Below, piece after piece: positions 32,616 through 44,088 of a stretch of 64,000 bases of DNA. This stretch comes from Flaccisagitta enflata. Its lineage: Eukaryota > Chaetognatha > Sagittoidea > Aphragmophora. Each line of letters starts with the position of its first letter. Position 1 is the stretch's first letter. Made by a program: the position numbers and the translations under genes. The notes under the pieces were generated by a model, which ran no database searches, was not told where the DNA came from, and saw only the letters and a list, made by a program, of their open reading frames with translations. The DNA lies in NCBI GenBank assembly GCA_965153355.1, contig OZ231126.1, positions 106,392,001 through 106,456,000 on the forward strand, read 5' to 3'.

Positions 32616-32841
32616 ATTCCATTTAGAGACTGAACTATTTAGAAGTAGAAGTAGAAGAGAAATTAGAAGAAAAGGATGGAAGTGAAGAAGAGGAATCCAA
32701 GGACCAAAGACGAAGACTTTGGCCATGATTTTTTTTTTCAAAACTTTCGATGAAGATGCCAATGCCGATGATAAGGATACGGGAAAAAGATGGGAGATCA
32801 TCCCGGGTCCCGACTAAAGTCATCAAACATTTGTCATAACA

Positions 32842-33005
32842 GGTTGCTCAAACTTCATATGGTCAGCGGTACCCGATGCCCCATTTATTCATCTAGGTTA
32901 AAGGGGCAGCGGTCCTGGAGGGGGCCAATGACCTATGATTCGATGGTAAAAGGGACTGACTTGAGAACTGAGGAAGCTGGCTTGAGGCAGGTGAGGGCTG
33001 GCTGA
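32842..33005 (+). mobile_element. Family B element, truncated after head and first block
   Basis: ATATGGTCAGCGGTACCCGA and TGCCCCATTTATTC, then GGGGCAGCGGTCCTGGAGGG and CCAATGACCTATGATTCGAT, then GAGGCAGG-type units; no right arm. Confidence 0.65.
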
Positions 33006-33105
33006 CCAAAAAGGAGCCAATTATGTTTAAGAGTTAAATGTTTTTAGCACCATCATATACTGTTCATTAATTTTGTATACATAATCAAGAATGACAGAAT
33101 GACAG

Positions 33106-33275
33106 AATGAATGAATGAATGAATGAATGAATGAATGGCAGAATGAATGAATGAATGAATGAATAAATGAATGAATGAATGAATGAATAAATGAATGAAG
33201 GAATGAATGAATGAATGAATGAATGAATGAATGAATGAATGAATGAATGAATGAATGAATGAATGAATAAATGAA
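33106..33275. repeat. (GAAT)n microsatellite
   Basis: GAAT tetranucleotide tract with a few changes. Confidence 0.97.
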
Positions 33276-33457
33276 GAAGAAAGGAATGAGTGAACCAAAA
33301 ATGATTAAGCAAACAAGAGGAATGACAATATGAGGGAAATCTATGAGGCTGGATACAAGGCTAGCTATATCGGGATAAAGAATCACGTGCAAGCGGCTAA
33401 AAAATCGAAGGATAAAACAATTGAAAAATTAATTTGTTATCGACCTTGTGTAATTAT

Positions 33458-34092
33458 TAGCTTGTACCGAAATGACAATAAACAATAAAATCAGAACTCC
33501 ACAAGTAGTTATTATTGTGGGGCTGTCTTGGGCTTCCAATGACATCACTTTTGGTCTAAAAAAATTGCATCTTGCTGTCCGCGCCTTACCTTGAATTTTC
33601 CTTCAGCCTATGGGAAACCAAAAATTTCAAAGTTCTTAAATCTCTGTTTTGACTGTAGATTTGAAATCTGCAGAAAAAACTGTTAATTGAAAGTGCTTTC
33701 CTTTTTTCAATATTCCAACTAGAAGGTGCTCAAAATAAATGTCAAAGTTTGCTAAACTTACCTTTCTCTTTTTTTTATTTGTATGTAAAATCGCAAAACT
33801 TACCTTTTTTTATATCTTTAAGATGAATTTGACTATGATCCCGAAGGAATATTGAGAAAAGGAAAGAACTTTCAATTAACAGATTTCAAATCTGCAGTCA
33901 AAACAGAGATTTAAGCACTTTGAAATTTTTGGTTTCCCATAGGCTGATGGAAAATTCAAGGTAAGGCGCGGACAGCAATATGCAAATTTTTCAGACCAAA
34001 ATTGATGCCATTAGAAGCCCAAGACAGCCCCACAACAAGAACTACTTGTAGAATTCTGATTTTATTGCTTTTAGTCATTTAGGTACAAGCTA
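33458..34092. mobile_element. 635-bp foldback MITE with near-perfect 8-bp TSD
   Basis: Ends TAGCTTGTACC and GGTACAAGCTA. Long alignable arms (GGGGCTGTCTTGGGCTTC / GAAGCCCAAGACAGCCCC; AAGGTAAGGCGCGGACAGCA in both orientations). Flanks GTAATTAT and GTAAATAT match at 7 of 8, consistent with an 8-bp target duplication and hAT-type mobilisation. Non-coding. Confidence 0.85.
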
Positions 34093-34142
34093 GTAAATAT
34101 CTTTTTCCAGTATTTAATGTGAATAAACTACTTGCTCAGCAT

Positions 34143-34170
34143 CAACAGCAACAACAATAACAGAAACAAT

Positions 34171-34262
<92 letters not shown>
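34143..34262. repeat. (CAA)n microsatellite
   Basis: CAA trinucleotide tract 50 bp beyond the foldback MITE. Confidence 0.97.
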
Positions 34263-34264
<2 letters not shown>

Positions 34265-34562
34265 TGAAAATGACTTGTTGCATTAGATTATTTCAGAATA
34301 TGCCAAAACAAGGGTAATGAACCAATTTCGGCGATCTCATCATCATTATCATCATTATGCAAATAAGCAATTCTTGTATATTCAGAACAAAAGACAAACG
34401 TCTTTGCAGATCTTTTACATATCCCCTTTTTTACCGATTCTTCAGTCAATGAGATGTCGAGTATAAGAAAGAATCAACCAATCGTAGTATTCTCTCCTTA
34501 CCAGTAGAAAATAATCATAGTCGGACCCGCGTTTCAACGCTTTTGTGTATATCAAGAACATC

Positions 34563-34579
34563 ATCAACAACAACAACAA

Positions 34580-34642
<63 letters not shown>

Positions 34643-34722
34643 AAACAACAAAAACAACAAAAACAAAAACAAGAACAAAACCAAAAACCAAAACCAAAAC
34701 CAAAACCAAATACAACAGACTG

Positions 34723-34789
<67 letters not shown>

Positions 34790-34795
34790 GTGTGG

Positions 34796-34827
<32 letters not shown>

Positions 34828-34848
34828 ATGTGTGTGGGTGATTTCCGC
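34563..34848. repeat. Compound (CAA)n-(CCAAAA)n-(GT)n
   Basis: CAA tract, a short CCAAAA stretch, and a GT tract with interruptions. Confidence 0.95.
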
Positions 34849-34849
34849 T

Positions 34850-35949
34850 CACAGACTCCTAGCTACCTTAGAAAAAATCTCAATTTCAAACGTGATCAAT
34901 ATCCTTTTTTGCTTTCAGATATAATCAATGATGTGTCAAGGGAGTCTAAATTCATCATCAGCCAATCTTAATGGGCCCTTATTTTTTTTTCTGCATTCTT
35001 ACTATAAATTGCATAGCTATTAGCCTTTTTTGCATAAATTTTGATTTTTCACAAAAATTTGTTTTTCCTCCCTAAACCACCTTTGGCGATCTACTAGGTA
35101 CTATTCCTTGACAATTAAACCGATAAAATTGATCCAAATCCGTTTGCAAAGCTTTTAGTCAATTTTTCATTTTTTTGCGCAAAATGTACAATAATTTGAA
35201 TGTCCGAAACTCAATTTTTGCCCCTCTGGCTTACTGAAATTGGTGAAAGGTGATGATTTCTTTCATTTCCTCACTGCCCCACTTCTTATAGAAAGGTTGG
35301 GAGGGAAAATATTCATAGTGAGGGCCTTTGGGGTATACGAAGAGTTGATAAGTCAAGTCGGACGTGGTTGGGACAATTGAAAATGTACAATAATTTGAAT
35401 GTCTGAAACTCAATTTTTCCCTGTAAAACCAGTAAAGGTTAGTCAAAAGTTTATTATTGACACCTATCTTTTACCTCATGTTACAGTGGTCAAAAAAATG
35501 TGTTCATTGCACTACTCTTTGCATTCATCCTTGGAAAATTTCAATGTCATGGTCATCCTATATGATTTACGCTAATTTTTGTCATTTTTCCCCTTATGTT
35601 AGTCCAAATCCCTTTCCTCCAACAATGAGAATGTCTATAAACACGACCAGATATTGGTATATGGGCCAATTATAAACTGATTTGTGCAAATTTCAACCCC
35701 CTAACTCAATTTCCCATAGAGGATAAATTGAAATTAAGTTTCCCTACATGAACTAAAACCCGCCGAATGTAACAACAATAATAAAGCTAATGTGTTACAA
35801 CAATTGGACCTAACTTTTATGACACAGAATATGCCATGAAAGCTGATTTCTGTGAAAAAATTTCAATAAAGTTGAATAGCTGCTTCTTTTTGATGCTTCT
35901 TCTGCCTCTTTTTATATTCTTTTCTTTTTTCTCCATATTTCTTTACTCT
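34850..35949. other. Spacer with a 200-bp-offset direct repeat
   Basis: A segment containing AATGTACAATAATTTGAATG and GAAACTCAATTTTT occurs at about 35180-35217 and 35380-35420. The minus frame between them (35231-35446, 71 codons) has no recognised motif. No gene is called. Confidence 0.5.
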
Positions 35950-35960
35950 GTCTCTCTCTC

Positions 35961-36038
<78 letters not shown>
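35950..36038. repeat. (CT)n microsatellite
   Basis: CT tract with two GT interruptions. Confidence 0.97.
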
Positions 36039-36040
<2 letters not shown>

Positions 36041-36494
36041 ATTTCCTTTTTGCATCAAAAGTGCAAGTTTTTTATACTGGACAAATTATTGTATTGAAAT
36101 TACAATGCACACACAGCATAAGATACTGAAAAAGAGACAATTTAAACAGAGAACAATGTCAAAATCATTGGTGAAGTGATTCTGGAGATAGAGATAAATC
36201 ATTGTATGACTTTGATTGGGTAAAACAACAATCTGTTCCATAATTTGAGGGTAAAAAATTTAGGGTATCAAAAACCTTGAGCTACAGAGAGTATGGATGA
36301 GGACAACAACAGGTTAAAAAACATGAAACCTGTTGGATGAAAATGCTTCAATAAACTCACGATTGAGTAATGCAAAAACAGGCTCCTTCCTTTTGATGTT
36401 TTTGGCAAGTGTCAAGGAGGGCCTGACTGAGAGGATGTGCTTTTCTTCATATGTATCTACATTTTCTTCATCAGAATAAACCTAGTAGGTTTTT

Positions 36495-37010
36495 GGGCAG
36501 TGGCCCCGAAGGGGACGAAGTCCTGTAGAACACAGGGGACTTTCGTTTGTTCGTTTGTCCGTTCGTTCCTTCGTCCCCCCCTTGCCCTCTCAGGCTTGAA
36601 ATCTGCCCTCTCAGACCTAAAATATGCCCTCTCAGGCCTGAAATCTGCCCTCTCAGGCCTTGCATCTGCCCTCTCAGGCCTGAAAATTTGCCCTTTCAAG
36701 CCTGAAACCTGTCCTCTCAGGCCTGAATCTGCCCTCTCTGGCCTGAAATATGCCCTCTCAGATTTAAGGTCTGAGAGGGCAGATTTCAGGCCTGAGAGGG
36801 CAGATTTTAGTCCTGAGAGGACAGGTTTCAGGCCTGAGAGGGCATGGGGGGGGCGGTTGGATGGACAGACGAACGGACGAACGAAAGTCCCTTGTGTTCT
36901 AAAGGACTTCATCCCCTTCGGGGCCGCTGCCCTGCCTCTCATTCCGATCTACAACTATGCAAAGCAGGGCAACGGGTATCGCTGACCATGTATTGCCCTT
37001 GGGCGACCTG
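36495..37010 (-). mobile_element. Family B element, complete
   Basis: Left end T-run plus GGGCAGTGGCCCCGAAGGGG and TCCTGTAGAACACAGGGGAC; the inverted arm is at 36884-36935 (GTCCCTTGTGTTCTAAAGGA, GGGGCCGCTGCCC). Between the arms, a 21-bp CCCTCTCAGGCCTGAAATCT array itself switches to the inverted orientation at about 36765. Outside the right arm comes the head, read inverted: GGGTATCGCTGACCATG and GCCCTTGGGCGACCTG. On the minus strand the order is head, arm, arrays, arm, A-run. Confidence 0.85.
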
Positions 37011-37629
37011 TTCCCACATCATCCTTGGCTCTTGTCTTGAGGGGATTAAGTTGTTGAGCTTTTATGGAATTGCTAGTTTCATTAAATAAAAGCACCGAAC
37101 ATATGCTCCAGCCATCTTCCTCTAATGACACAATAAACTCTTCATCATGTGGTGGCCATTCCGCCTCAACCAGGGATGTTTCTGAAGTGTCAACTTGAGT
37201 TTCTCGAGTTTTTTTCTTTGTCCTTAAAAGACCTTAAAAGACTGACGATGAAGAGATTGTAGGGGAGGATGAAGAGGAGGAAGAGTTTGAGATGCAACTC
37301 ACAAATGAGTGTACACCTATGCTCATGATGATCCACATATCGTTATTGAATTTGGTCAGTTGAATGGGAGGGGAAAAAGGGAAAGGAGTGGGAGGGGCTT
37401 TGGGAGAATTTGAATTTGAATTTGAATTTAATGGTCCATTAAAGTGATAGCACTTTCGTACAAAAATCCACATTGTGATTAAGTACAAGGACATGATTTA
37501 GAATCACATTTTCACTCTACGGCTGCAATTTTACGTCTACAATATATCTTACGTATTATTACGTAACAACTTTCAATAACTTTGTAACAATACAATAAAG
37601 AAATAAATAAGTAACAGCTGCCTACTATT

Positions 37630-37824
37630 CTAATTTAGGTTTTGTCGCATCTGGTTCTTTCCATATCCCAAATCCCAGATTTTGAGAATGACTTGAGCTA
37701 CTTCAAGAACTTTGTCTATGTCTACTGAGTAAATTTGTTCAAAATCAATTTTTTCATCTACTTCATACAGGTTAATTTCTTTATACTTTACACACTTAAT
37801 CTCGGATCTATTTGGGTCATTCAT
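37630..37824 (-). pseudogene. Second LINE C-terminal tail segment
   Basis: CVKYKEINLYEV and IWDLGYGKNQMRQN parallel CVKFREKELLYEV and IDHWQEEGKNRREN of the upstream knuckle-containing tail, about 330 bp away. It is either the original tail with an intervening rearrangement or a remnant of a second copy. Similarity is clear over about 50 residues with gaps. Confidence 0.6.
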
Positions 37825-37846
37825 GGAGCTATGATGATTTTTCTCT

Positions 37847-38903
37847 CTATTTATTCATGATTGTTTTTCTCGGAGGGGGGGGGGGCAGAGAGTCTATCTC
37901 TCTCTTTATCCATGTGATTTTCACATGACTCTCTCTCTTTTTCCATGTGGTTTTCACATGTCTCTCTCTCTTTTTGTCCATTGTTTCTCTCCCTATAAAT
38001 TTGTTCTCTCTCCTGTTTTTCCCTTCTTCTTGCCAATGATCTATGACTAAGCTGAATTGGTCGAAAATTCTGGCTATTTCTTGTCCAATTACATGTATGT
38101 GTACCTCATAAAGAAGTTCTTTTTCTCTGAACTTTACACAGTAGTTTATACGGTGGCTTTCATCATCTATCACAGAACACTCAGGGCAAATCTTATTCCC
38201 ATTGCCACATGAAAAATTGGCATTGCAACTCAACATCCCATAGCGACCCATAATTACTGCTCTTGTTATTACTACTGAACCATAGTTCATTATCTCTAAA
38301 GGTTTTCGTTGATAGTCAGGGTCATTTATTGTCTGCAGGATTGTTTGAGTTTTTGTCTTGAGTTTTGACACTCCCCGCTCTTTGGTGTGCAACTCCTGTT
38401 TGAGCCGCTCTCTGTTGGCTTTCTCGGCAGCTTCTTCAACTTCTTTTTGCCACTCATTTTTGGTCTTTTTTCCAATTTTATCCCAGTCTTTTTCAAGGTC
38501 CCATTGATCAATTACCTCATTTATCTGCTTGGCCCATCCAGTATCATATGATTCTAGGACTTTTAATGACTCATATGCCCACTGCTCTTCATCTTTTTGC
38601 AGAATCTTGTGAAGGTAGAGGAGTTGCTTTATATGAATTTGGATCACCGCATACAGTGAGCCAGTTGCAAAAATAACTGCTGGTGTTGGTGTAGTAGTTG
38701 GCAGTCCAAGCATTTGCTTCCATGTCCACAACAACATTTTGTCAGCTTCCTTCTTCTCTTCTCCATTCAATGTCCATGTCTCTGCATTGTGGAGGAACTT
38801 GGGGAGAGTTTCTGCCTCATGTAGCCTCAAGAGGACATTTGTTTGAACTCGTTTTATGATGCCAGTCTTAGCACTAGTCATAATTGCCCTCACTGATCCT
38901 TTT
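37847..38903 (-). pseudogene. LINE C-terminal region with CCHC knuckle
   Basis: From GSVRAIMTSAKTGIIKRVQT the frame continues through LPKFLHNAETWTLNGEEKKE, a segment of about 130 residues rich in Trp and charged residues, and a knuckle C-X2-C-X7-H-X4-C (CPECSVIDDESHRINYC). The end is an Arg/Lys-rich stretch made of a gagaga-type repeat with two copies of a CATGTGAAAA(C/T)CACATGGA unit. The apparent N-terminal 55 codons of the 405-codon frame belong to the inserted family B element. Confidence 0.85.
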
Positions 38904-39755
38904 GGGCAGCGGCCCCGGAGGGGCCGAGGACCTATGATTCCACATAGGGCAAATTTTCCGGTTTCCGTCCGTCCGTCCGTCCGTCCCCCCCCGAGCCTAG
39001 TAAATAACCTCCTGGGCCTCAAAATAGGCCTTTCAGACCCCCAATCAGGCCTATCAGATCCCAAATCAGAGCTTCCAGACCCTAATCTAGGCCTCTCAGG
39101 ACCTCAATCAGGCCTATCAGATCCCAAATCAGGCCTTCCAGACCTCAATTTAGGCCTCTCAGAGCCTCAATCAGGCCTGTCAGACCCCAAGTCAGGCTTT
39201 CCAGACCTCAAATTAGGCCTCCTGAATCCTAACCAGGCCTCTAAGAACCCCAATCAGGCCTTTCAGATCTAAAATCAGGCCTTGACAGACCCCTTATCAG
39301 GCCTTTTGAGCCTCTGATCAGGCCATCCAGACCTCAAATCAGGCCTCTCAGACCCTAATTCAGGCATTTCAGTACTTTATTCAGTTCTCTCAGATCCAAA
39401 TCTGGCCTTTCAAACCCAAAATCAGATCTTTGAGACCTCAAACTAGGCCTATCAGCCTACAAACAGGCCTCCGACCCTGAATTAGACCCAAGATCAGGCC
39501 TCTAAGCTCCAAAACAAGCTGCTGAATCCTCTCAGACCTCAAATCAAGCATCTTAGACCTCAAATCAGGCAACTAAGACCTCAAATCAGGCTATTTAGAC
39601 CCAAAATTAGGTAACAAAGACCCAGCAATTGTCCAGCATGGAATCATAGGTCATCGGCCCCTCCGGGGCCGCTGCCCCACTCATCATCTAATAACAAAAT
39701 AAACTAACATAGGGGCATCGGGTACCGCTGACCATGTAACGCTTTTGCGACTATT
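38904..39755 (-). mobile_element. Family B element inserted in the LINE, with TSD
   Basis: 852 bp. Left GGGCAGCGGCCCCGGAGGGG, ACCTATGATTCCA; inverted right arm TGGAATCATAGGTCATCGGC, CCGGGGCCGCTGCCC-type; head read inverted CGGGTACCGCTGACCATG, CGCTTTTGCGACTATT. Flanks ATCCTTTT and ATCTTTTT look like an 8-bp duplication. Interior about 600 bp of a 20-21-bp AGGCCTNTCAGACCNNAAAT array. On the minus strand the LINE continues on both sides. Confidence 0.87.
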
Positions 39756-40775
39756 ATCTTTTTAAATCTTTCAGCAAGGTTGGCTTTATTTCTTCCATCT
39801 CTTGAGATTACTTCTCCAAGGTAACAGTATGTTTCACAGTTACTGATGGTTTTTTCACCCAAGTTCCAGCTGGTTTTCCTTTCTTTATGTCTCCCAATTT
39901 CCATGACTTTGCATTTGTCAACACCCCACTCAAGCTGTCTTTTGATAGCAAAGTCATTGACAGCCTCTAGTGTTCTTTCTTGTTGGTCATATCCAATGGC
40001 AAGAGTTCCTACATCATCCACATACTCCAAACAACATAATCGTGTTTCTGCAAGCATGATTCCAATGTCATGTCTCAACATAAGTTCTTCAGACAGTGTA
40101 TCCATCATTTTTGCAAACAATGGTACCATCAATTTACCTCCTTGTTTGCCTCCTGTTTCTCTCATTATTTTCCTGCTAAGTCCTGCTTTGGTTTTAACTC
40201 TTGCTGTAAGATTTTTGTTTAGTGTCATTGTAAGTCTCCAGATTTTTCCTGTGAAGCCCTGCTCATGAATGACGTGCAACATATCGTCCATGTTAGCTCT
40301 GTCATAAGCCTTTTTGATGTCGAAAAAGGTGATGATGAGATCTAACCCTCTTTTTATTGCTAGTGCTATCAGTGCTTTAAGGATGAAAACTTGGTCAGTA
40401 GTTGAGCCTCCTTTTCTTCCTCCTGCCTGCGCCTGAGTGAATCTTATTGTTTGCAATAGTCTGTTGGTTATAATTTCCTCAACTATTGTTCCAATTGAGC
40501 TTGATACAGTTATTCCTCGCTGATTCTCTAATTTTTCTCTGTCGCCTTTACCTTTATAAACACTCGTTATAATTCCTTCATTCCATTGCTCAAAGGCTCT
40601 TTCTTCCTCCCAAAAAGCTTTAATCACAGGGTAAATCAGGTCAACCATAGGGTCACCACCATTTTTGAGCACTTCATTTGTCCAGTCTGTTGTTGCCTTT
40701 TTATTCTTTTTGTTCTGGATTGCTCTCTTTATCTCTGCTTTTGTTGGAAGATCATCATTTTCGCCTTCATCATTG
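39756..40775 (-). pseudogene. LINE reverse transcriptase domain
   Basis: Starting near LPTKAEIKRAIQ upstream of the first Met (40672), it shows WNEGIITSVYKGKGDRE, NQRGITVSSSIGTIVEEII, QAGGRKGGSTTDQVFILKAL, FFDIKKAYDRANMD with the first catalytic Asp, GGKQGGKLMVPLFAKMMD and LEYVDDVGTLAIG with the catalytic YVDD, then LEWGVDKCKVMEIGRH and YCYLGEVISRDGR. All core RT motifs 1-7 are in order. The last ten or so codons (after FKKIIVAK) are family B sequence. Confidence 0.92.
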
Positions 40776-41828
40776 TCATCTCTCCAGGTCTGTACTTTCT
40801 TTTATGATATCATGTGATGGATGAGGTGGGACATCTTTCTTAGAGTAAAGGTCTTCATAGTAAGAGGCCCTGGTCTCTTTATTTCTTTCTTGGTCATACA
40901 CTCGCTTCCCATCTTTGTCTTTCACAACCATCCATTCGCTGGTTTTATCCTGCTTGTGGGCTCTTCTCACTTTCCAGAGACCATTTCTTCCTTGTTGAAT
41001 CATTGCTTCAAATCTCTTTTGCAGTCTCTCCTCTTCATCTCTTTCTGCTTCATCTTTCACATTCTCCTGCGTTATTCGATATTTCTCTAATAATAGTCCC
41101 TTTGTAGCTTTGTCAGTCTCTTTTTCATAATTCCTTCGTGCATCATTTCTCTCACATCTGGCTTTTTGTAATCCAAGTGAGGGCTTTGGGGGTTTCCCTA
41201 CTTTAATGGTTGTTTTTCCGATTGATTTCCATGCAGCTTTTTGTATCAGCTTGTCCCATTTTTTGTATCTTTCTGTTAATGGTATTTCTTTTTTACTCAT
41301 TATTTCTACTGCTGCGGACTTTTGTTTGGCAAGCTCTTCTCTGAATAGGGCCCACTCTTCTGGAGATGCATTGGTATTCCACTTGCAATGTTTTTGTTGC
41401 GCGTCATGGTTCTTTTCCAGACATATGTCAATGCAGATTGTATTATGATCTGATTCAGACTTCTTACTCCTCATTTTGAGATCGCCTGCTTCATCAATGG
41501 TGAGCTTGCTAATAACTTCACTTGCACCATATGTTGCAATAACAAAGTCAATAGCAGATTTTTCTTGCGTTTTTGAGGGATGTTGTCTTGTAATCACACC
41601 TTCACACTTTTCACTCTCATTCATTACCATCACGCCACACTCCTCAAAGACTTTTTTAATCAGCTTACCATTCCTTGAGGGATCCTCTCCCAAAAGCCCA
41701 ATTTTTGCATTGGCATCCATACATAGGATCATATCACCTTCATTCTGAATTTGACATATTTCATCTGACAGGTTGTCCATTTCCTCTTGTATTTTGCTTG
41801 GGCTTACGCTCTCTTGGAGTGAGGCCAA
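40776..41828 (-). pseudogene. LINE endonuclease C-terminal half and linker
   Basis: The 350-codon frame includes ILCMDANAKIG (the DxNA metal/DNA-binding box of AP-like endonucleases), AIDFVIATYG, and SESDHNTI carrying the catalytic SDH triplet at about residue 124. A long charged linker follows (residues 150-330, KWDKLIQKAAWKSIGK, ending in YYEDLYSKKD). The N-terminal half with the first catalytic residues is missing because of 5' truncation. The first 5-6 codons at 41828 are non-LINE flank. A frameshift at about 40780 separates it from the reverse transcriptase. Confidence 0.87.
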
Positions 41829-41907
41829 GCAGGAAGATAGGCAGACAGAAACACATTGAAAGTGAAAGTAGGCGGGAAGAACCTATAGCCTTAAAAGCGA
41901 ATATTTT

Positions 41908-42043
41908 CAGTCGCGGACACGCGACTCTACACCTTGCTGTGTCGGTCGGTAGGTAACGAATTTTGTTTAAATCCGAGCGGTTTTTGCATAACTGCTCTGG
42001 CCCAACCGTCCGCGACTGGAATCCCGTGTATCCGGCCTTGTTT
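41908..42043 (-). mobile_element. Family A SINE-like element, short intact form
   Basis: TTTCAGTCGCGGACACGCGA at one end, CCCAACCGTCCGCGACTGGA and CCGTGTATCCGGCCTTGTT at the other; about 136 bp. The two ends share the GTCCGCGACT stretch, so the ends are partly inverted copies. Confidence 0.72.
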
Positions 42044-42262
42044 GAATTTCAACATGGTAAATGAATTTTGCACACCAACTACCTTGAACACAACAAACTA
42101 TCTTATTGCCACTTCCTATCGGACTGGTCCGCTCGAAAAACACGAGAGATGGTAGAGAGAAGGTAAGGGAGGTGATGGAACAGAAAATTGTTTTTAATCA
42201 AGTTCCCGCGATTCTGTAAATTGATAATTCTGTCAATCTATCGGTCCATCAAGGTGTTTTTT

Positions 42263-42452
42263 TTAGTCGCGTGCTATGACTCAACAACCTGCTTTTGTCG
42301 GTCCGTTGGTCCGTCCGTTGGTTCGTCCGTCACACTTTTTTGTTTATTTTGGGGCCTTTGGCCTCACTGCACCTGCCCAAAATGATTGAGTGACCTCAAA
42401 TACAGCCCCTGCCCACCCGCACGCGACTGGGGTAGCCCTGTATCCGGCCTTG
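42263..42452 (-). mobile_element. Family A SINE-like element
   Basis: TTTTTTAGTCGCGTGCTATG, GTCGGTCCGTTGGTCCGTCC, CCCACCCGCACGCGACTGGG, CCTGTATCCGGCCTTGTT. The hairpin arm is damaged (ATGACTC for CGCGACTC). Another CTGCCCCTGTCCACCCGG block follows directly. Confidence 0.7.
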
Positions 42453-42547
42453 TTTGTATCACTGCCCCTGTCCACCCGGATGCAATTATATAGCCTTTGG
42501 TAAGTTCCATTACAGATATTAGGATCTTCTTGCTCCCCGCGCCGTTG

Positions 42548-42589
42548 CTCAACAACAACAACAACAACAAATACAACAACAACAACAAT

Positions 42590-42620
<31 letters not shown>

Positions 42621-42660
42621 ACAACTACAACAACAACAACAACAACTACAACTACAACAG
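42548..42660. repeat. (CAA)n microsatellite
   Basis: CAA tract with ATA and CTA interruptions. Confidence 0.95.
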
Positions 42661-42826
42661 GGAATGACGGGGCAATCGATGGGAAGGCAGACGATTAATC
42701 TTTCAATGGGGAAATTTCCTCGCAATCCGAGGGTCGGGGGTTCTCCTTTTCATGGTCGGGGGTGGCCAAGAATAGAATTGTCGAAAATTAAAATGACCCG
42801 AGATGAGGAGGGGGGGGAGAACGAAT

Positions 42827-42999
<173 letters not shown>

Positions 43000-43098
43000 T
43001 AGACAGGCAGGACAGAAACACAACAGCATAGTGAATAAAGCATCTTTCAACGATTTAGTTGTTTTTGTGCCTTTAATTCGTTTGTCTTTTCTGTTTTT

Positions 43099-43550
43099 GG
43101 GTAGCGGCCCTGAAAGGGGACAAAGTCCTGTAGAACACAAGGGGACTTTCATTCGTCTGTTCATCTGCTCCGTCTGTCCGTTCGTCCCCCAGGCCCTCCC
43201 AGGCCTGAAATCTCGCCTCTTAGGTCTAAAATTATGCCTTATCAGGCCCAGCCTGCCCTCTCGCCTTGAATCTGCCCTTTCAGGCCAGAAATCTGCCCTC
43301 TCAGATTCAAGGCCTGAGAGGATTTGTTCAGAGGGCAGATTCTAGGCCTGAGAGATGATTTGAGGCCTGAGAGGGCCTGGGAAGGACGGCGGATGACGGA
43401 CGGACACATCAATGAATAAAGTCCCCTGTGTTCAATAGGATTCTTTTTGTCTCTTTTTGGGGTGCTGCCTTGCCTTCTTGTCTTCCACTTACAATCATGC
43501 AAAGCAGGGCAATGGGTATCGCTGACCACGTATTGCCCTTGGGCGACCTG
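43099..43550 (-). mobile_element. Family B element with T-rich target duplication
   Basis: GGGTAGCGGCCCTGAAAGGG, TCCTGTAGAACACA at the left; a degenerate right arm CCCCTGTGTTCAATAGGA; head read inverted GGGTATCGCTGACCACG, GCCCTTGGGCGACCTG. Flanks TTTTCTGTTTTT and TTTTTTCTGTTTCT suggest a duplication of about 10-12 bp. Confidence 0.8.
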
Positions 43551-43950
43551 TTTTTTCTGTTTCTGTCTGATCGTCCGTCGGTTACTTAAATCTGTTAGGA
43601 CTATTTCTGTCTGCTGCTCTTCCTTCTGTCCAAACATAGGAGTAAGGTAGATACGTCCTACTCTACTGTTCTCTATGTCTCTCTGTCCAAACTGTAAGGT
43701 ATAGTAGGTCCTTCCCTCTGTTCTCTCTGTTATACATCTTCTTTTACTTCCTCTCTTTTAAACATCGTTCTTGTTGCAAGAGGAAAATAACTCAGACATA
43801 AAAAGAAAATTGTTACCCTAACGGATAGTATCTCATGATTCTTACAGATATTGAGATATTTAAGTCAGTGATCATTTGCGCTCATTTTTTGATCTTATAG
43901 TATTTAGCACGGTCAACTGGTTACCCGCTTTCGCCCCCCCCCCCACCCCA

Positions 43951-44088
<138 letters not shown>

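Larger units (their letters stand above)
37500..41822 (-). pseudogene. APE-type non-LTR retrotransposon, 5'-truncated and interrupted
   Basis: Reading on the minus strand: endonuclease C-terminal half (41822 to about 40776), reverse transcriptase (40775 to 39756), an inserted family B element (38904-39755), C-terminal region with a zinc knuckle (38903 to 37850), a second tail-like segment (37824-37630) and an AT-rich 3' end. LINE similarity starts abruptly at QESVSPSKIQEEM, typical of incomplete target-primed reverse transcription. One frameshift lies near 40780. The frame is lost by one base at the B insertion. It is relatively well preserved otherwise, so this is among the younger LINE copies here. 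Clade not assigned. Confidence 0.88.

Noticed and set aside
35231-35446. 71-codon minus frame with YQLFVYPKGPHYEYFPSQPF
   Set aside because: Looks protein-like but lies between direct repeats, has no recognised family, and no supporting splice sites; chance frame is more likely.
36437-36985. 182-codon frame with repeated LSGLKSAL units and its 161-codon antisense partner
   Set aside because: Family B minisatellite with a 21-bp (7-codon) period; both strands stay open because of the period.
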